This document shows positions 34,480 through 43,258 of a stretch of 64,000 nt of DNA, in pieces (the stretch's first letter is position 1; each line of letters starts with the position of its first letter). The stretch spans positions 62,001 through 126,000 of the forward strand of contig CACARD010000002.1 of the NCBI GenBank assembly GCA_902534735.1, read 5' to 3'. Origin of the DNA: an uncultured Pelagibacteraceae bacterium. Its GTDB lineage: Bacteria; Pseudomonadota; Alphaproteobacteria; Pelagibacterales; Pelagibacteraceae. Made by a program: the position numbers and the translations under genes. Under the pieces are notes generated by a model, which was given only the letters and a program-made list of their open reading frames with translations, made no database searches and was not told where the DNA came from.

Positions 34480-35598
34480 TTATTCTTTAATCCAACCACC
34501 ACCAAGAACTTTGTGACCATATTGGTCTTTTTTATAAAAGACACATGCTTGTCCAGGTGAAATACCATCTTCAGAATTATCTAAATTTACCTCAGCATCA
34601 TTCTTGTTTATAAAATTTACATTGGCGCTTAATAACTTTCCTGTAGACCTAACTTTGACTAATATATTTTCATTTAATTCGTTTTTATCGGATAATAGAT
34701 TAATATTTTTTAAATTAATTTTCTTTTTTCCCAGATGTTCTCTTCCTCCAACAATTATCTCATTATTTTCTGCATCAATTTTAATTACATATAATGCCTC
34801 TTTGTCAGATACTTTAATTCCTTTTCTTTGACCAATAGTAAAATTTATAATTCCATCATGAACGCCTATTACTTCACCATTTAGATTTTTAATATTGCCT
34901 TTTTTCAAAGAATCTGGCTTAAACTTTTTTATTACTGATGAATAGTCTCCGTTAGGAACAAAACATATATCTTGACTGTCTGGCTTATCTGCAACATTTA
35001 AATTTAGTTTTTTAGCAATTTCTCTAGTTTCATTTTTTAACATTCGACCTAATGGAAATCGTAAATAATTTAATTGCTCTCTTGTAGTATTAAATAGAAA
35101 ATAACTTTGATCTCTATTTTCATCTACTGCTCTATACATATTATTTTTTTCATTTATTGTTATATTTTTAACATAATGACCTGTAATCAAAGCATCGGCA
35201 TTTAAATCTTTGGCAACTTCATACAAATCTTTAAATTTGACAGTTTGATTACACTGTACGCATGGTATTGGAGTTTCTCCTTTTAAGTAACTTTCTACAA
35301 AATTATCAATAACTCCTTGCTTAAATTTATCTTGGTAATAAAGAATTTTATGATCAATATCTAATTTATGAGCAACTCTTTTTGCGTCTATAACATCTTG
35401 ACCTGAGCAACATACTTTTGATTTAACAACTTCTTTACTATCGTTGTATAGTTTTAATGTTATACCAGTTACATTATATCCTTGCATTTTCATCAAACCT
35501 GCAACTGTAGATGAGTCTACACCACCAGACATAGCTACAATTACTTTTGTATCAGACGGTTTCTTATCTAATCCAATTGAGTTTAAGTCTAAATTCAT
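34480..35598 (-). CDS. mnmA: tRNA-specific 2-thiouridylase MnmA
   Basis: This 372-aa enzyme thiolates U34 of Lys, Glu and Gln tRNAs. It has the PP-loop [16 protein letters not shown], the catalytic cysteine region [11 protein letters not shown], the second cysteine in [21 protein letters not shown], and the C-terminal barrel motif [11 protein letters not shown]. The length is standard. It is divergent from a DUF3553 gene, with about 40 bp between the start codons. Confidence 0.96.
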   Translation of the reverse strand: MNLDLNSIGLDKKPSDTKVIVAMSGGVDSSTVAGLMKMQGYNVTGITLKLYNDSKEVVKSKVCCSGQDVIDAKRVAHKLDIDHKILYYQDKFKQGVIDNFVESYLKGETPIPCVQCNQTVKFKDLYEVAKDLNADALITGHYVKNITINEKNNMYRAVDENRDQSYFLFNTTREQLNYLRFPLGRMLKNETREIAKKLNLNVADKPDSQDICFVPNGDYSSVIKKFKPDSLKKGNIKNLNGEVIGVHDGIINFTIGQRKGIKVSDKEALYVIKIDAENNEIIVGGREHLGKKKINLKNINLLSDKNELNENILVKVRSTGKLLSANVNFINKNDAEVNLDNSEDGISPGQACVFYKKDQYGHKVLGGGWIKE

Positions 35599-35639
35599 GT
35601 GCTGGTATTTACACTCATTTCTAATATAAGTAAAATCAA

Positions 35640-35807
35640 ATGATTTTAGATTTTGAACCAGGTGATAAAGTTATAAATCCTAATAATAAAGATTGGGGAA
35701 TTGGACAAGTACAATCAATTATTAAAGAAAAAGTGACTGTGAATTTCGAAAATGTAGGAAAAAAAGTTATCAATGCTAAAAATATTGAATTAGAAAAATT
35801 AGAATAA
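35640..35807 (+). CDS. DUF3553 domain protein
   Basis: This 55-aa protein, too short for the ORF track, reads [20 protein letters not shown], then [22 protein letters not shown]. That is the single DUF3553 fold: a small SH3-like domain also found at the C-terminus of some UvrD/CarD-type proteins. It may bind nucleic acid or protein; no role is proven. The stop codon runs straight into the cysQ ATG, so the two are co-translated. Confidence 0.85.
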   Translation: MILDFEPGDKVINPNNKDWGIGQVQSIIKEKVTVNFENVGKKVINAKNIELEKLE

Positions 35808-36578
35808 ATGAAACAAATCGAAATAAAGGCAGCTATTGAAAAACTGATTGACACTTTTTTATACGCAGGAAAAGTTTCAATAGAATTAAGAGAAAAAGGA
35901 TTAAAAAAAGAAATTAAGGAAGATAACACACCTGTTAGCAATGGTGATCTTGAAGTTAATAGAATTTTAACTGAAAAAATAAATGACTTAACTCCTCAAA
36001 TACCGATTGTATCAGAAGAAACTAGTCATAATAAATCCAAGAAAGATTTAAAAAATTTTTGGCTAATAGATCCAATTGATGGTACTTATGATTACATTAA
36101 TGATCTTGACGAATTTACTCTAAATGCTGGTTTAATAATTAATAATCGAGCAGTAGCAGGTATAATATATGCACCCGCTAAAAATAGATTATTTTATTCT
36201 TATGATAAAGGTTGTTCATTTGAAATAATTAATAGTAAACATGTAAAATTAGACTGTTCAAAAATTTCAAATAATAAACTTAAATTTGTATCATATTCAA
36301 ATAAACTAAAACCTGAAATTAGCAAAATATATCAAACAATGAATGTTAGTGAATTTAAAAGGATGAAAAGTTCTTTAAAATTTTGTGTAATAGCTTCAAA
36401 TGAATACGATGGATATGTTGCAGAGCCTAGAGCATGTGAATGGGATATAGCAGCTGGACATGCTATTCTTGAAAATGCAGGGGGTATAGTTACAGATTTT
36501 GATGGAAATGAAATACTTTACGGAAAAGAAAATTTTAAAAATCCTAGTATAATTTTGAAAAGAAATAAAAATATATAA
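35808..36578 (+). CDS. cysQ: 3-prime(2-prime),5-prime-bisphosphate nucleotidase CysQ
   Basis: This 256-aa inositol-monophosphatase-superfamily enzyme has IVSEETSHN (metal-binding Glu), the signature WLIDPIDGTYDYI near residue 90, and the late motif CEWDIAAGHAILENAGG. CysQ removes the 3-prime phosphate from PAP formed during sulfate assimilation. Close relatives are inositol phosphatases, but DYINDLDEFTLN after the signature fits CysQ. It is coupled to a DUF3553 gene upstream and a small membrane protein gene downstream. Confidence 0.88.
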   Translation: MKQIEIKAAIEKLIDTFLYAGKVSIELREKGLKKEIKEDNTPVSNGDLEVNRILTEKINDLTPQIPIVSEETSHNKSKKDLKNFWLIDPIDGTYDYINDLDEFTLNAGLIINNRAVAGIIYAPAKNRLFYSYDKGCSFEIINSKHVKLDCSKISNNKLKFVSYSNKLKPEISKIYQTMNVSEFKRMKSSLKFCVIASNEYDGYVAEPRACEWDIAAGHAILENAGGIVTDFDGNEILYGKENFKNPSIILKRNKNI

Positions 36579-36727
36579 TGAGTGAGCAATTAAGAATAAT
36601 ATTAATTATAATAGTTTCTGTATCAATTTTTGGATTGATAGTATTTGTGATGGTAAAAAACTATATCAAAAGCAAAATTCAGTATTATTTAGAAGAAAAA
36701 AATAAAAAGTCTAAAGAAGATTTATAA
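36578..36727 (+). CDS. 49-aa single-pass membrane protein
   Basis: The ATG overlaps the cysQ stop (TAATG), and a 49-codon frame follows. Residues 6-26 are a hydrophobic helix (IILIIIVSVSIFGLIVFVMVK-like), and the rest is a charged cytoplasmic tail (YYLEEKNKKSKEDL). The layout recalls CcmD-like or similar micro-membrane proteins, but no family is recognised. Its end overlaps the convergent recX gene by 17 bp. Confidence 0.6.
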   Translation: MSEQLRIILIIIVSVSIFGLIVFVMVKNYIKSKIQYYLEEKNKKSKEDL

Positions 36728-37274
36728 TTTTCAAATATTCCTCTTTATCTAGTTCCATTACTCTTCTGGAAACTTCAAAATCAAATCCAGATCTTGCTAA
36801 TATACCAATATCTTTTTTATAGAATAATGGTCTATTATCTTCAGTTCTTGAAGGACCAATTCTTTTTTTTTTACAAACTTTTATGGCTGAAAAAAAATCT
36901 TGATCTTCATTATTTTCATTAATTTGTTCAATTGTATTTTTAATATATTTTTCTCCAACCCCTTTACTTATTAAATAATTTCTAATCTTATTTATTGATG
37001 AACCTCTTTGGATTAGACTTTTTGCTTTTGTTTCTGAATAAAATTTATCATTTATAAATTTAGATTTTTCTAAATCTTCAGCTACAATCTCGATTAGATC
37101 TGAAATATTGCTTCTTTTAACGTTATCAACTTTAGATCTTAAATATTTCTTTAAAAGATATGTTTTTAGCTGTTGTTTTGATGGTGCAAATTTTTCTACA
37201 TAATTAAGTGCAAAGTTGCGCATTTCATCAATTGTCGCTTCTAAGTTTTTTTTTTTATTTTTTATAGGAATCAT
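36711..37274 (-). CDS. recX: RecX-family regulatory protein
   Basis: The track start is a TTG at 37313; the ATG at 37274 (MIPIKNKKKNLEATIDEMRN) is more likely, giving 187 aa. The protein is all-helical with RecX three-helix repeats: APSKQQLKTYLLKKY, DLEKSKFINDKFYSETKAKSLIQRGSS and the NKIRNYLISKGVGEKYI turn. RecX inhibits RecA filament growth. The C-terminal third is less conserved. The start region overlaps the divergent ABA4-like gene only if the longer form is used. Confidence 0.82.
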   Translation of the reverse strand: MIPIKNKKKNLEATIDEMRNFALNYVEKFAPSKQQLKTYLLKKYLRSKVDNVKRSNISDLIEIVAEDLEKSKFINDKFYSETKAKSLIQRGSSINKIRNYLISKGVGEKYIKNTIEQINENNEDQDFFSAIKVCKKKRIGPSRTEDNRPLFYKKDIGILARSGFDFEVSRRVMELDKEEYLKIINLL

Positions 37275-37301
37275 TATTGCATTTAATATAATATAACCCT
37301 G

Positions 37302-37775
37302 ATGATTGAACAAATATCTGCATTTTTTACAGTAGAAATGATCTATATGTGGTTGAATATAGGTGTAATACCTTTTTGGTTAATGCTTATTATTTTTCCA
37401 CAAACTAAAGTTTGTGGTTTATTTGTTACATCAATAATTCCAACATTTATTTTGGCAAGTGTTTATGTTTATCTATTATATATATTTTTTTTCGCAGGAT
37501 ATGATTTTGATAAAAACTTTATTTTATATTTAAGTTTTTATGATCTTGCTGAGCTTTTTGAGAATAATGAGTTTTTAATTTTATTTTGGACGCACTTCTT
37601 AGCTATAAATTTGTTTTGTGGATCTTGGATTGTTAGAGATAGCCAGAGGTTTTACATGTCAAAAATTCTAGTCTTTTTTCCTTTAATAATCACATATTTT
37701 ATTGGTCCTTTAGGATTATTTATATACTGGGTGATAAGAATTTTTTTCGCAAAGAGAATAAGTTTATTTGATTAA
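37302..37775 (+). CDS. ABA4-like (DUF4281) membrane protein
   Basis: This 157-aa protein has four helices and the ABA4-like pattern in its second half: LILFWTHFLAINLFCGSWIVRDSQRF, then LIITYFIGPLGLFIYWVIR. Plant ABA4 acts in neoxanthin synthesis; bacterial relatives have no proven activity, so a carotenoid link is only a possibility. It faces a rhodanese gene tail to tail with 3 bp between stops. Confidence 0.75.
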   Translation: MIEQISAFFTVEMIYMWLNIGVIPFWLMLIIFPQTKVCGLFVTSIIPTFILASVYVYLLYIFFFAGYDFDKNFILYLSFYDLAELFENNEFLILFWTHFLAINLFCGSWIVRDSQRFYMSKILVFFPLIITYFIGPLGLFIYWVIRIFFAKRISLFD

Positions 37776-37778
37776 TTT

Positions 37779-38165
37779 TTATTTCTCTACTTTAAAGCCA
37801 CTGCTCTTCATTTGAGAAAAGCCACCATCTATATGTGAAATTTTTTCAAACCCCATATCTTTCAATGATTTTGTAGCTAGTGCAGATCTTAGTCCACCTG
37901 CACAAAATAAAACCATTTCTTTGTTCATATCTATCTTGCCTTCTTTAAAGTAAGGACTATCTGGATCCATCCAAAACTCTAACATTCCTCTAGGAATGTG
38001 ATGAGAATTTTCTATTCTTCCCATTTTCTCAAGTTCTCGAATATCTCTTATGTCAATTAAATTGCATTTATCACTGTTTACCATCTCTAATGCTTCTGCT
38101 GGGGAAAGTGTCTTGATTTCTGTCAAAGCTTCTGCGACTAATGTTTGTGCTGATTTAATGCTCAT
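37779..38165 (-). CDS. Rhodanese-like domain protein
   Basis: This 128-aa single-domain rhodanese has SPAEALEMVNSDKCNLIDIRDIRELEKMG at the front, HIPRGMLEFW in the middle and the active-site loop VLFCAGGLRSALAT with Cys near residue 88. Such proteins transfer sulfane sulfur or act as chaperone-like sulfur carriers. It is divergent from bcp over a 43-bp gap. The physiological sulfur donor is unknown. Confidence 0.9.
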   Translation of the reverse strand: MSIKSAQTLVAEALTEIKTLSPAEALEMVNSDKCNLIDIRDIRELEKMGRIENSHHIPRGMLEFWMDPDSPYFKEGKIDMNKEMVLFCAGGLRSALATKSLKDMGFEKISHIDGGFSQMKSSGFKVEK

Positions 38166-38208
38166 AAAGGTTTAATACATCATTATAAATTTTAATCTAC
38201 GAAAAAAT

Positions 38209-38658
38209 ATGCCAAATAAAGCTCCTAATTTCAAAATCCCATCAACCAATTCAAAACTTTTAGAGCTAAAGAAAATCAAAAGTAAATATAAAGTTTTATA
38301 TTTCTATCCAAAAGATAATACACCAGGCTGCACAGTTGAAACAAAAGACTTCAATTCTCTACTTTCACAATTTAAAAAATTAGACTGTGAAGTTATTGGT
38401 ATTTCTAAAGATAGTATGGAAAGTCATGAAAAATTTAGAGATAAATTTAAAATTAAGTTTGATTTGGTAGCAGACGTAAAAAAAGAGGCCATTAAAGCAT
38501 ACAAAGTTTGGGGTAAAAAAAAATTCATGGGTAGAGAATTTATGGGATTAATAAGAAGTACATTTTTATTAAAAGATGACAAAATTATTAAAGAGTGGCG
38601 TTCAGTAAAAGTTAAAGACCACGCAAAAGAAGTGTTAGAATTTTTAAAAACAGTTTAA
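38209..38658 (+). CDS. bcp: Peroxiredoxin Bcp/PrxQ type
   Basis: This 149-aa thiol peroxidase has the BCP motif YFYPKDNTPGCTVETKDFN (peroxidatic Cys near residue 46), GISKDSMESHEKFRDKF, and the late FLLKDDKIIKEWRSVKV. It has no obvious resolving cysteine five residues after the first, so it is probably a 1-Cys type. It reduces peroxides in the cytosol. It ends just before a strong bidirectional terminator shared with amt. Confidence 0.92.
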   Translation: MPNKAPNFKIPSTNSKLLELKKIKSKYKVLYFYPKDNTPGCTVETKDFNSLLSQFKKLDCEVIGISKDSMESHEKFRDKFKIKFDLVADVKKEAIKAYKVWGKKKFMGREFMGLIRSTFLLKDDKIIKEWRSVKVKDHAKEVLEFLKTV

Positions 38659-38661
38659 TAA

Positions 38662-38689
38662 AAAAAGGCCCCATTTACGGGGCCTTTTT
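38662..38689. terminator. Bidirectional intrinsic terminator between bcp and amt
   Basis: AAAAAGGCCCC (38662-38672) pairs perfectly with GGGGCCTTTTT (38679-38689), an 11-bp stem around the 6-nt loop ATTTAC. T runs lie on both sides, and the convergent bcp and amt genes end 4 and 28 bp away. Confidence 0.95.
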
Positions 38690-38716
38690 AGTTTAACTTA
38701 AGGGAGGGAGTTAAAT

Positions 38717-40018
38717 TTAGTCTCTTATAGCGTAAGCTATTACACCAGTTTCAGTTACGTCTGTACCTTTCAGTTCAGCCTCTTTACTTAATCTGATACC
38801 CATAGTGTTTTTCATAATTGCCCATACAATGTATGATACTACAAAAACAAATGCGTTGATCGAGATTACACCGATTAACTGTGCACTAAAATTTGCGTCA
38901 GAGTTTGTTAGTGGAACAGCTAATGTTCCCCAAACTCCAGCAAATAAGTGAGCTGGTATTGCACCAACAACATCATCAATCTTAAATGAGAATAATAGTT
39001 TTGTTCCAAACACTACTATTAATCCACCGATTGCACCGATGAATATTGCTGCTATAGGTGCTGGCGCTAATGGTTCAGCTGTTATTGCAACTAATCCACC
39101 AATCGCACCGTTAAGCATTTGAACTACATCAGTTTTACCATACATTAATCTAGTAATTACTGCTGCTGCTAAAACACCACCACACGCTGCTAAGTTTGTA
39201 TTAATAAATATGTTTGATACAGCTACTGCATCATCGAAAGTTCCCATAGCAAGCTGTGAACCACCGTTGAAACCGAACCAACCTAACCATAAAATAAATA
39301 CTCCAACTGTTACCAAAGGTATAGAAGAAGCTGCAAATGGTCTCATTGGCTTAGCTGCACCTGATTTATCAAATCTTCCTGTTCTTGCACCTAACAACAT
39401 AGCACCTGCTAAAGCTGCAGCACCACCAGTTGAGTGTACAAGAGTTGAACCAGCAAAATCAGAGAAACCTAAAGCGGCTAACCAGCCACCACCCCACTGC
39501 CATCCCATGACAATTGGATAAATGATTCCTGATAAAATTGCTGCAAATAAGAAGAAAGGCCATAATTTAATTCTTTCTGCTAACGTACCAGATACAATTG
39601 ATACTGTTGTTGCACAGAATACCATTTGGAAATACCAATCTGAACCATCTGCATATCCTGTATCAACAGCACTTGCATCAGACCACGGAGTGAATGTTCC
39701 TATATAGCCACCTTCTGGAATTCCATATGCTAGATTATAACCTACCATCCAGAACATAATTCCAGCGATTGAAAATAATCCTATATTTTTTGCACAAATT
39801 ACAGATACACTTTTTGAAGTTACCATTCCTGATTCTAGCATCGCAAATCCGCAAGCCATAAACATGACAAGAAAACCACAAACTAAAAATAGAAATGTAT
39901 TAAAAATAAATCCAACTTCTGCAGAGACTGTAGATTCGGCATAACCTACACTTGTCATATTCAGTAAGAAAAACAAACTTACTAAAGGACCGACAAGTTT
40001 TTTTAAATGTTTAGTCAT
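38717..40018 (-). CDS. amtB: Ammonium transporter
   Basis: This 433-aa Amt protein has a signal-like N-terminus and eleven helices. The family features are FMACGFAMLESGMV, the gate histidine in LVHSTGGAAALAGAM, WLGWFGFNGGSQLA and the second pore histidine in PAHLFAGVWGTLAV. It conducts ammonia/ammonium into the cell. No glnK lies beside it in this window. Its leader has a hairpin that holds the Shine-Dalgarno. Confidence 0.95.
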   Translation of the reverse strand: MTKHLKKLVGPLVSLFFLLNMTSVGYAESTVSAEVGFIFNTFLFLVCGFLVMFMACGFAMLESGMVTSKSVSVICAKNIGLFSIAGIMFWMVGYNLAYGIPEGGYIGTFTPWSDASAVDTGYADGSDWYFQMVFCATTVSIVSGTLAERIKLWPFFLFAAILSGIIYPIVMGWQWGGGWLAALGFSDFAGSTLVHSTGGAAALAGAMLLGARTGRFDKSGAAKPMRPFAASSIPLVTVGVFILWLGWFGFNGGSQLAMGTFDDAVAVSNIFINTNLAACGGVLAAAVITRLMYGKTDVVQMLNGAIGGLVAITAEPLAPAPIAAIFIGAIGGLIVVFGTKLLFSFKIDDVVGAIPAHLFAGVWGTLAVPLTNSDANFSAQLIGVISINAFVFVVSYIVWAIMKNTMGIRLSKEAELKGTDVTETGVIAYAIRD

Positions 40019-40020
40019 TT

Positions 40021-40044
40021 AACCTCCATTGTTAAAAAGAGGTT
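40021..40044 (-). promoter_or_regulatory. amt leader hairpin covering the ribosome-binding site, with an overlapping four-codon ORF
   Basis: On the minus strand AACCTC (40044-40039) pairs with GAGGTT (40026-40021) around a 12-nt loop. The GGAGG within is the amt Shine-Dalgarno, a few bases before the ATG. An ATG at the loop edge opens a frame M-E-V-K whose TGA overlaps the amt ATG. The stem is only 6 bp, so the effect may be modest. Confidence 0.45.
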
Positions 40045-40114
40045 CTTATAATTTTAAAATAAATAAAAACTAATGATTGTTGTTAAAAATAGATATGCAG
40101 TTTTTGCATGTAGA

Positions 40115-40158
40115 AACAGCCTTTATCAAGAATTTTAGCATTCCTGATAAAGGCTGTT
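40115..40158. terminator. Long-stem hairpin downstream of the HU gene
   Basis: AACAGCCTTTATCA (40115-40128) pairs perfectly with TGATAAAGGCTGTT (40145-40158), a 14-bp stem with a 16-nt loop. It lies 9 bp beyond the HU stop codon. The T run after it on the minus strand is short (TTTCT), so it may act as a terminator or mainly as a 3-prime-end stabiliser for an abundant mRNA. Confidence 0.75.
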
Positions 40159-40167
40159 AAATAAGAT

Positions 40168-40443
40168 TTACTTGTTAAATACTTCTTTAAGTGCTTTAGC
40201 AGGTAAAAACTTTACCTTTTGAGAAGCAGCGATTTGAATTTGCTCTCCAGTTCTTGGATTACGTCCAATTCGGGCTTTTCTTTTAGCCACTTTATATGTA
40301 CCAAAACCTGCAATCTTTACAGAATCGTCGTTTTTCAACGCATCTAGTATAGTATTCGTAATAGTATCAAAAGTACGCTCTGCATCAGCTTTACTTTGAT
40401 TTAACGAACCAGCTAGCTTTGCTACTAATTGTTTTTTGTTCAT
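40168..40443 (-). CDS. hup: HU-family histone-like DNA-binding protein
   Basis: This 91-aa protein is a standard HU. It starts MNKKQLVAKLAGSLNQSKADAERT and includes VKIAGFGTYKVAKRKARIGRNPRTGEQI, the DNA-binding beta-arm signature, then KVKFLPAKALKEVFNK. It forms dimers that bend and compact DNA. A GGAG Shine-Dalgarno precedes the ATG, and a long-stem hairpin follows the gene. Confidence 0.96.
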   Translation of the reverse strand: MNKKQLVAKLAGSLNQSKADAERTFDTITNTILDALKNDDSVKIAGFGTYKVAKRKARIGRNPRTGEQIQIAASQKVKFLPAKALKEVFNK

Positions 40444-40596
40444 TTTAGCTCCGGTTTTAAAGGTTTATGGAACTATACTTAACAAAATCATTGATAATTC
40501 AAGCTTTTTTTTAGTATATATTTTTTTTTGAACAACAATATATAGTGGTAAAAAAAGTCAATAAATACAATGTTTTTTTTAGCTATTAAAAAAGCC

Positions 40597-41706
40597 TTAA
40601 AATAAGCCTAAATCTTTAAGGTCATTAAATGTTGCGAAAAACATTAAAGATAACAACAAAAACATTCCGATTCGAAAAAAACCTTCCTGTGTTTTTTGAC
40701 TTAAAGGACGACCTAAAACTTTTTCAAATGCGTAAAACATGAGATGTCCTCCGTCTAATAAAGGTATGGGAAACAAGTTAATTAATCCTAAACTTATTGA
40801 AATATAAGCCATCATACTGACAAAAGGTATAATTCCAAATTCTGCAACTTGGCCAGAAATTTTAGCAATTCTAATTGGACCACCCAATTGAGAGCTGTCA
40901 CCTGCTCCTGTAAACATTGATCCAAGATATTTAAGTGATGAAGTTGTTACAAAATAAACTTCATTAAATGATTGAAGTAAAGCTTGTGCAGGTCCAAGTT
41001 TTTTGTGGGTTATTTGATTGTTATAAGGACTAAGTTTAATACCAACCATCCTTTTCTTTAGTTTGTTTCCTAATTCATCAACGCTATCAACAAAATTTGG
41101 CTTTACTTTTAAAATTATCTCCTGGTCATATCTTGAAACTTTAAAATCGATAAATTCTGATGTTGACATTGCTATTAATTTAGAAACATCAAGAATACTC
41201 TCTACTTTTGAATTATCTATTTCAATAATAACATCATTTTTTTGCATTCCAGCAACTTCTGCTGGGCTATCTTTTAATACTTCATCAATTACAGCTGGTG
41301 TAAAATCTTTACCTGCAAACATGTATATGAAAGTAAAAATGACTAAAGCTAATATAAAATTAGCCAATGGTCCTCCAGCAACAATTAATGCTCTTTGGTA
41401 AAGAGGTTTTGTTACAAACAATTTATGTTGGTCTTCTTTGCTATATTTTTTTAGTAGTTCCTCTTGATCTGCTTGTGAGAATACATTCCTATCTCCGAAA
41501 AATTTTACATAACCGCCTAGTGGTATCCAACAAACTTTCCATCTTGTCCCTGATTTATCGTTCCATCCAAATAATTCTCGACCAAAACCTATCGAAAAAT
41601 CTGTTACACCAACACCATATCTTTTTGCAAAATAGTAATGTCCATATTCATGAATGAAAACAACAACAACGATTAATACAATAAATGGTAATATAAAATT
41701 GAGCAT
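40597..41706 (-). CDS. rseP: RseP-type site-2 protease
   Basis: This 369-aa inner-membrane zinc metalloprotease has the HEYGH active site in helix 1 (VVFIHEYGHYYFAKRYGV), GGYVKFFGDRN, one PDZ domain around residues 130-200 (VIDEVLKDSPAEVAGMQKNDVI), and the second metal motif LFPIPLLDGGHLMFY near the C-terminus. It performs intramembrane cleavage of regulators or signal-peptide remnants. One PDZ rather than two shortens it relative to E. coli RseP. Confidence 0.93.
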   Translation of the reverse strand: MLNFILPFIVLIVVVVFIHEYGHYYFAKRYGVGVTDFSIGFGRELFGWNDKSGTRWKVCWIPLGGYVKFFGDRNVFSQADQEELLKKYSKEDQHKLFVTKPLYQRALIVAGGPLANFILALVIFTFIYMFAGKDFTPAVIDEVLKDSPAEVAGMQKNDVIIEIDNSKVESILDVSKLIAMSTSEFIDFKVSRYDQEIILKVKPNFVDSVDELGNKLKKRMVGIKLSPYNNQITHKKLGPAQALLQSFNEVYFVTTSSLKYLGSMFTGAGDSSQLGGPIRIAKISGQVAEFGIIPFVSMMAYISISLGLINLFPIPLLDGGHLMFYAFEKVLGRPLSQKTQEGFFRIGMFLLLSLMFFATFNDLKDLGLF

Positions 41707-41747
41707 TTATTAAATTATACAATAATTAGGTTTTTAATAAACATCAA

Positions 41748-43178
41748 TTATTTCAATTTCCATGCAATTATTGGTGATAAAGTTGCCGCAATAAATGAAC
41801 AAAATAAAAGAGATTGAGAAATATACGATGGTGCTAAATCCATTGGCAAAATTATGCCAAATAGTATTGATTTAGAAAAATCAGGGCTTGGAAAAAATAA
41901 TAGTCCTGCAATTAATCCTATTAATATAGAAACATATGCATTTTTTTCATCATAAGATTTTGAATAAAAAGTATAAAAAACACTTAAAACAGCCGCACAA
42001 CAAAATAAATCTGCTATTAAGAATAAATAAAGAATACTAAATCCTTTTGATGCAACAAAAAAAGCTATGACCGAAAGAAAAATAACAAATTGTTTTGAGA
42101 TATTTAAATGATTATTTTTTAAATTTAATACTTTATCTACATCGACTATTACCAAACTTGAAATAGCATTTATTAAAGTATCAATACTACTTATTGTTAA
42201 AGAGATAGCCAAAATTATTACAATGACTGAAAATATTATTAAATTTTCTTTTAACAAAATTGAGAAAAATGCAAGATCAGGTATGACACTAGTATCTTGA
42301 GAGACAGCCACCAAACCGCTAAATCCCATAAAAAAGACTATTGGTAATATTATTAAAAATGAAAATATTAAACTTTTTTTTAAAACTTCGTAATTTTTTG
42401 CAGCATAAACTCTCTGCCAATTACCTTGATGAAAAAGATTAGTTGCAGCTACAGCTATAAAGAAAGTTAAGCCGGCAGTATAATTTGGAAGATAACTAAA
42501 ACTTAACAAATGCGGATTATTATTTTTAATAATTTCAAAATTAAATTCGTTTGTTTCAATTGAGGTAATAAAAATTAAACTAATTATTAAAAGTGCTGTA
42601 AATACAAAAAATTGAATGTTATCTGTGATTAAGGATGCTCTTAACCCTCCATATAATGTGTAAAGTAACGAACATGATATTACTATTAAAGAGGTGATCC
42701 ACAATTCAGTACCAGATATGTAATTAATTAAAAAAGCTACAGCAGTAACTTCAGCAATTAAAAAGATTGTCATATAAAAAATAGAAAAAACTAAAATAAG
42801 TTTATAAAGATTTGGTCCAAACCTTAGTCTTATTATTTCAATAATACTTTTGCCTTGCGGATAACTAGTTCTAAATTTTTTACTAAGATAAATTAAAATA
42901 AAAAGCGGAAATGCAGTTCCTAGTGAATAGCCAATCACTGCACCAATTCCTCCCCATGTTGCTGCTGATGCGGGTCCAAATAAAATCCAAGCACCAAGTG
43001 CTGAAGCAACAAGACTTGTTGTTAAGGATAAAGTTCCAATCGAACGGTTTGCAACTAAATAATTATTAAGTCCTTGAAATTTTTTTGAAAAATAAATTCC
43101 AACAAAAACAAATATTAAAGAAATTGAAATAATTAATATTATTGCTGATGATTGATTGATTATATTTAAATTATTCAT
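41748..43178 (-). CDS. thiV: Sodium:solute symporter under TPP riboswitch control, probable thiamin-precursor (HMP) transporter ThiV
   Basis: This 476-aa SSS-family protein has about thirteen helices and the SSS-like core segments SLVASALGAWILFGPASAATWGG, VTAVAFLINYIS and TLYGGLRASLITDNIQF. A TPP aptamer occupies the 80 bp upstream on the same strand, and its last bases are the gene Shine-Dalgarno. In SAR11 a riboswitch-linked SSS carrier named ThiV is proposed to import the pyrimidine precursor HMP, for which these cells are auxotrophic. The riboswitch is the main evidence for that ligand class; intact thiamin is an alternative. Confidence 0.85.
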   Translation of the reverse strand: MNNLNIINQSSAIILIISISLIFVFVGIYFSKKFQGLNNYLVANRSIGTLSLTTSLVASALGAWILFGPASAATWGGIGAVIGYSLGTAFPLFILIYLSKKFRTSYPQGKSIIEIIRLRFGPNLYKLILVFSIFYMTIFLIAEVTAVAFLINYISGTELWITSLIVISCSLLYTLYGGLRASLITDNIQFFVFTALLIISLIFITSIETNEFNFEIIKNNNPHLLSFSYLPNYTAGLTFFIAVAATNLFHQGNWQRVYAAKNYEVLKKSLIFSFLIILPIVFFMGFSGLVAVSQDTSVIPDLAFFSILLKENLIIFSVIVIILAISLTISSIDTLINAISSLVIVDVDKVLNLKNNHLNISKQFVIFLSVIAFFVASKGFSILYLFLIADLFCCAAVLSVFYTFYSKSYDEKNAYVSILIGLIAGLLFFPSPDFSKSILFGIILPMDLAPSYISQSLLFCSFIAATLSPIIAWKLK

Positions 43179-43240
43179 TTTCCCTTTCTGAATTACCGGA
43201 CAGGTTCTAAGGGTATTTCTCAGCCTTTTGGCACCCCATT
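43179..43240 (-). promoter_or_regulatory. TPP riboswitch (THI element), very compact
   Basis: On the minus strand the RNA reads GGGGUGCC-AAAA-GGCUGAGA, then AAUACCCUUAGAACCUG, a clear match to the TPP aptamer core (P2 GGGU/ACCC, P3 GCC/GGC, conserved CUGAGA and ACC-x-GAACCUG). The pyrophosphate arm is short (UCCGGUAAUUCAGA, one C-A mismatch) and ends in AAAGGGA, which is also the thiV Shine-Dalgarno 4 bp before ATG. No P1 stem or separate expression platform is evident. Ligand binding would directly hide the ribosome site. Confidence 0.9.
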
Positions 43241-43258
43241 TACAACTTATTTCAAAGA

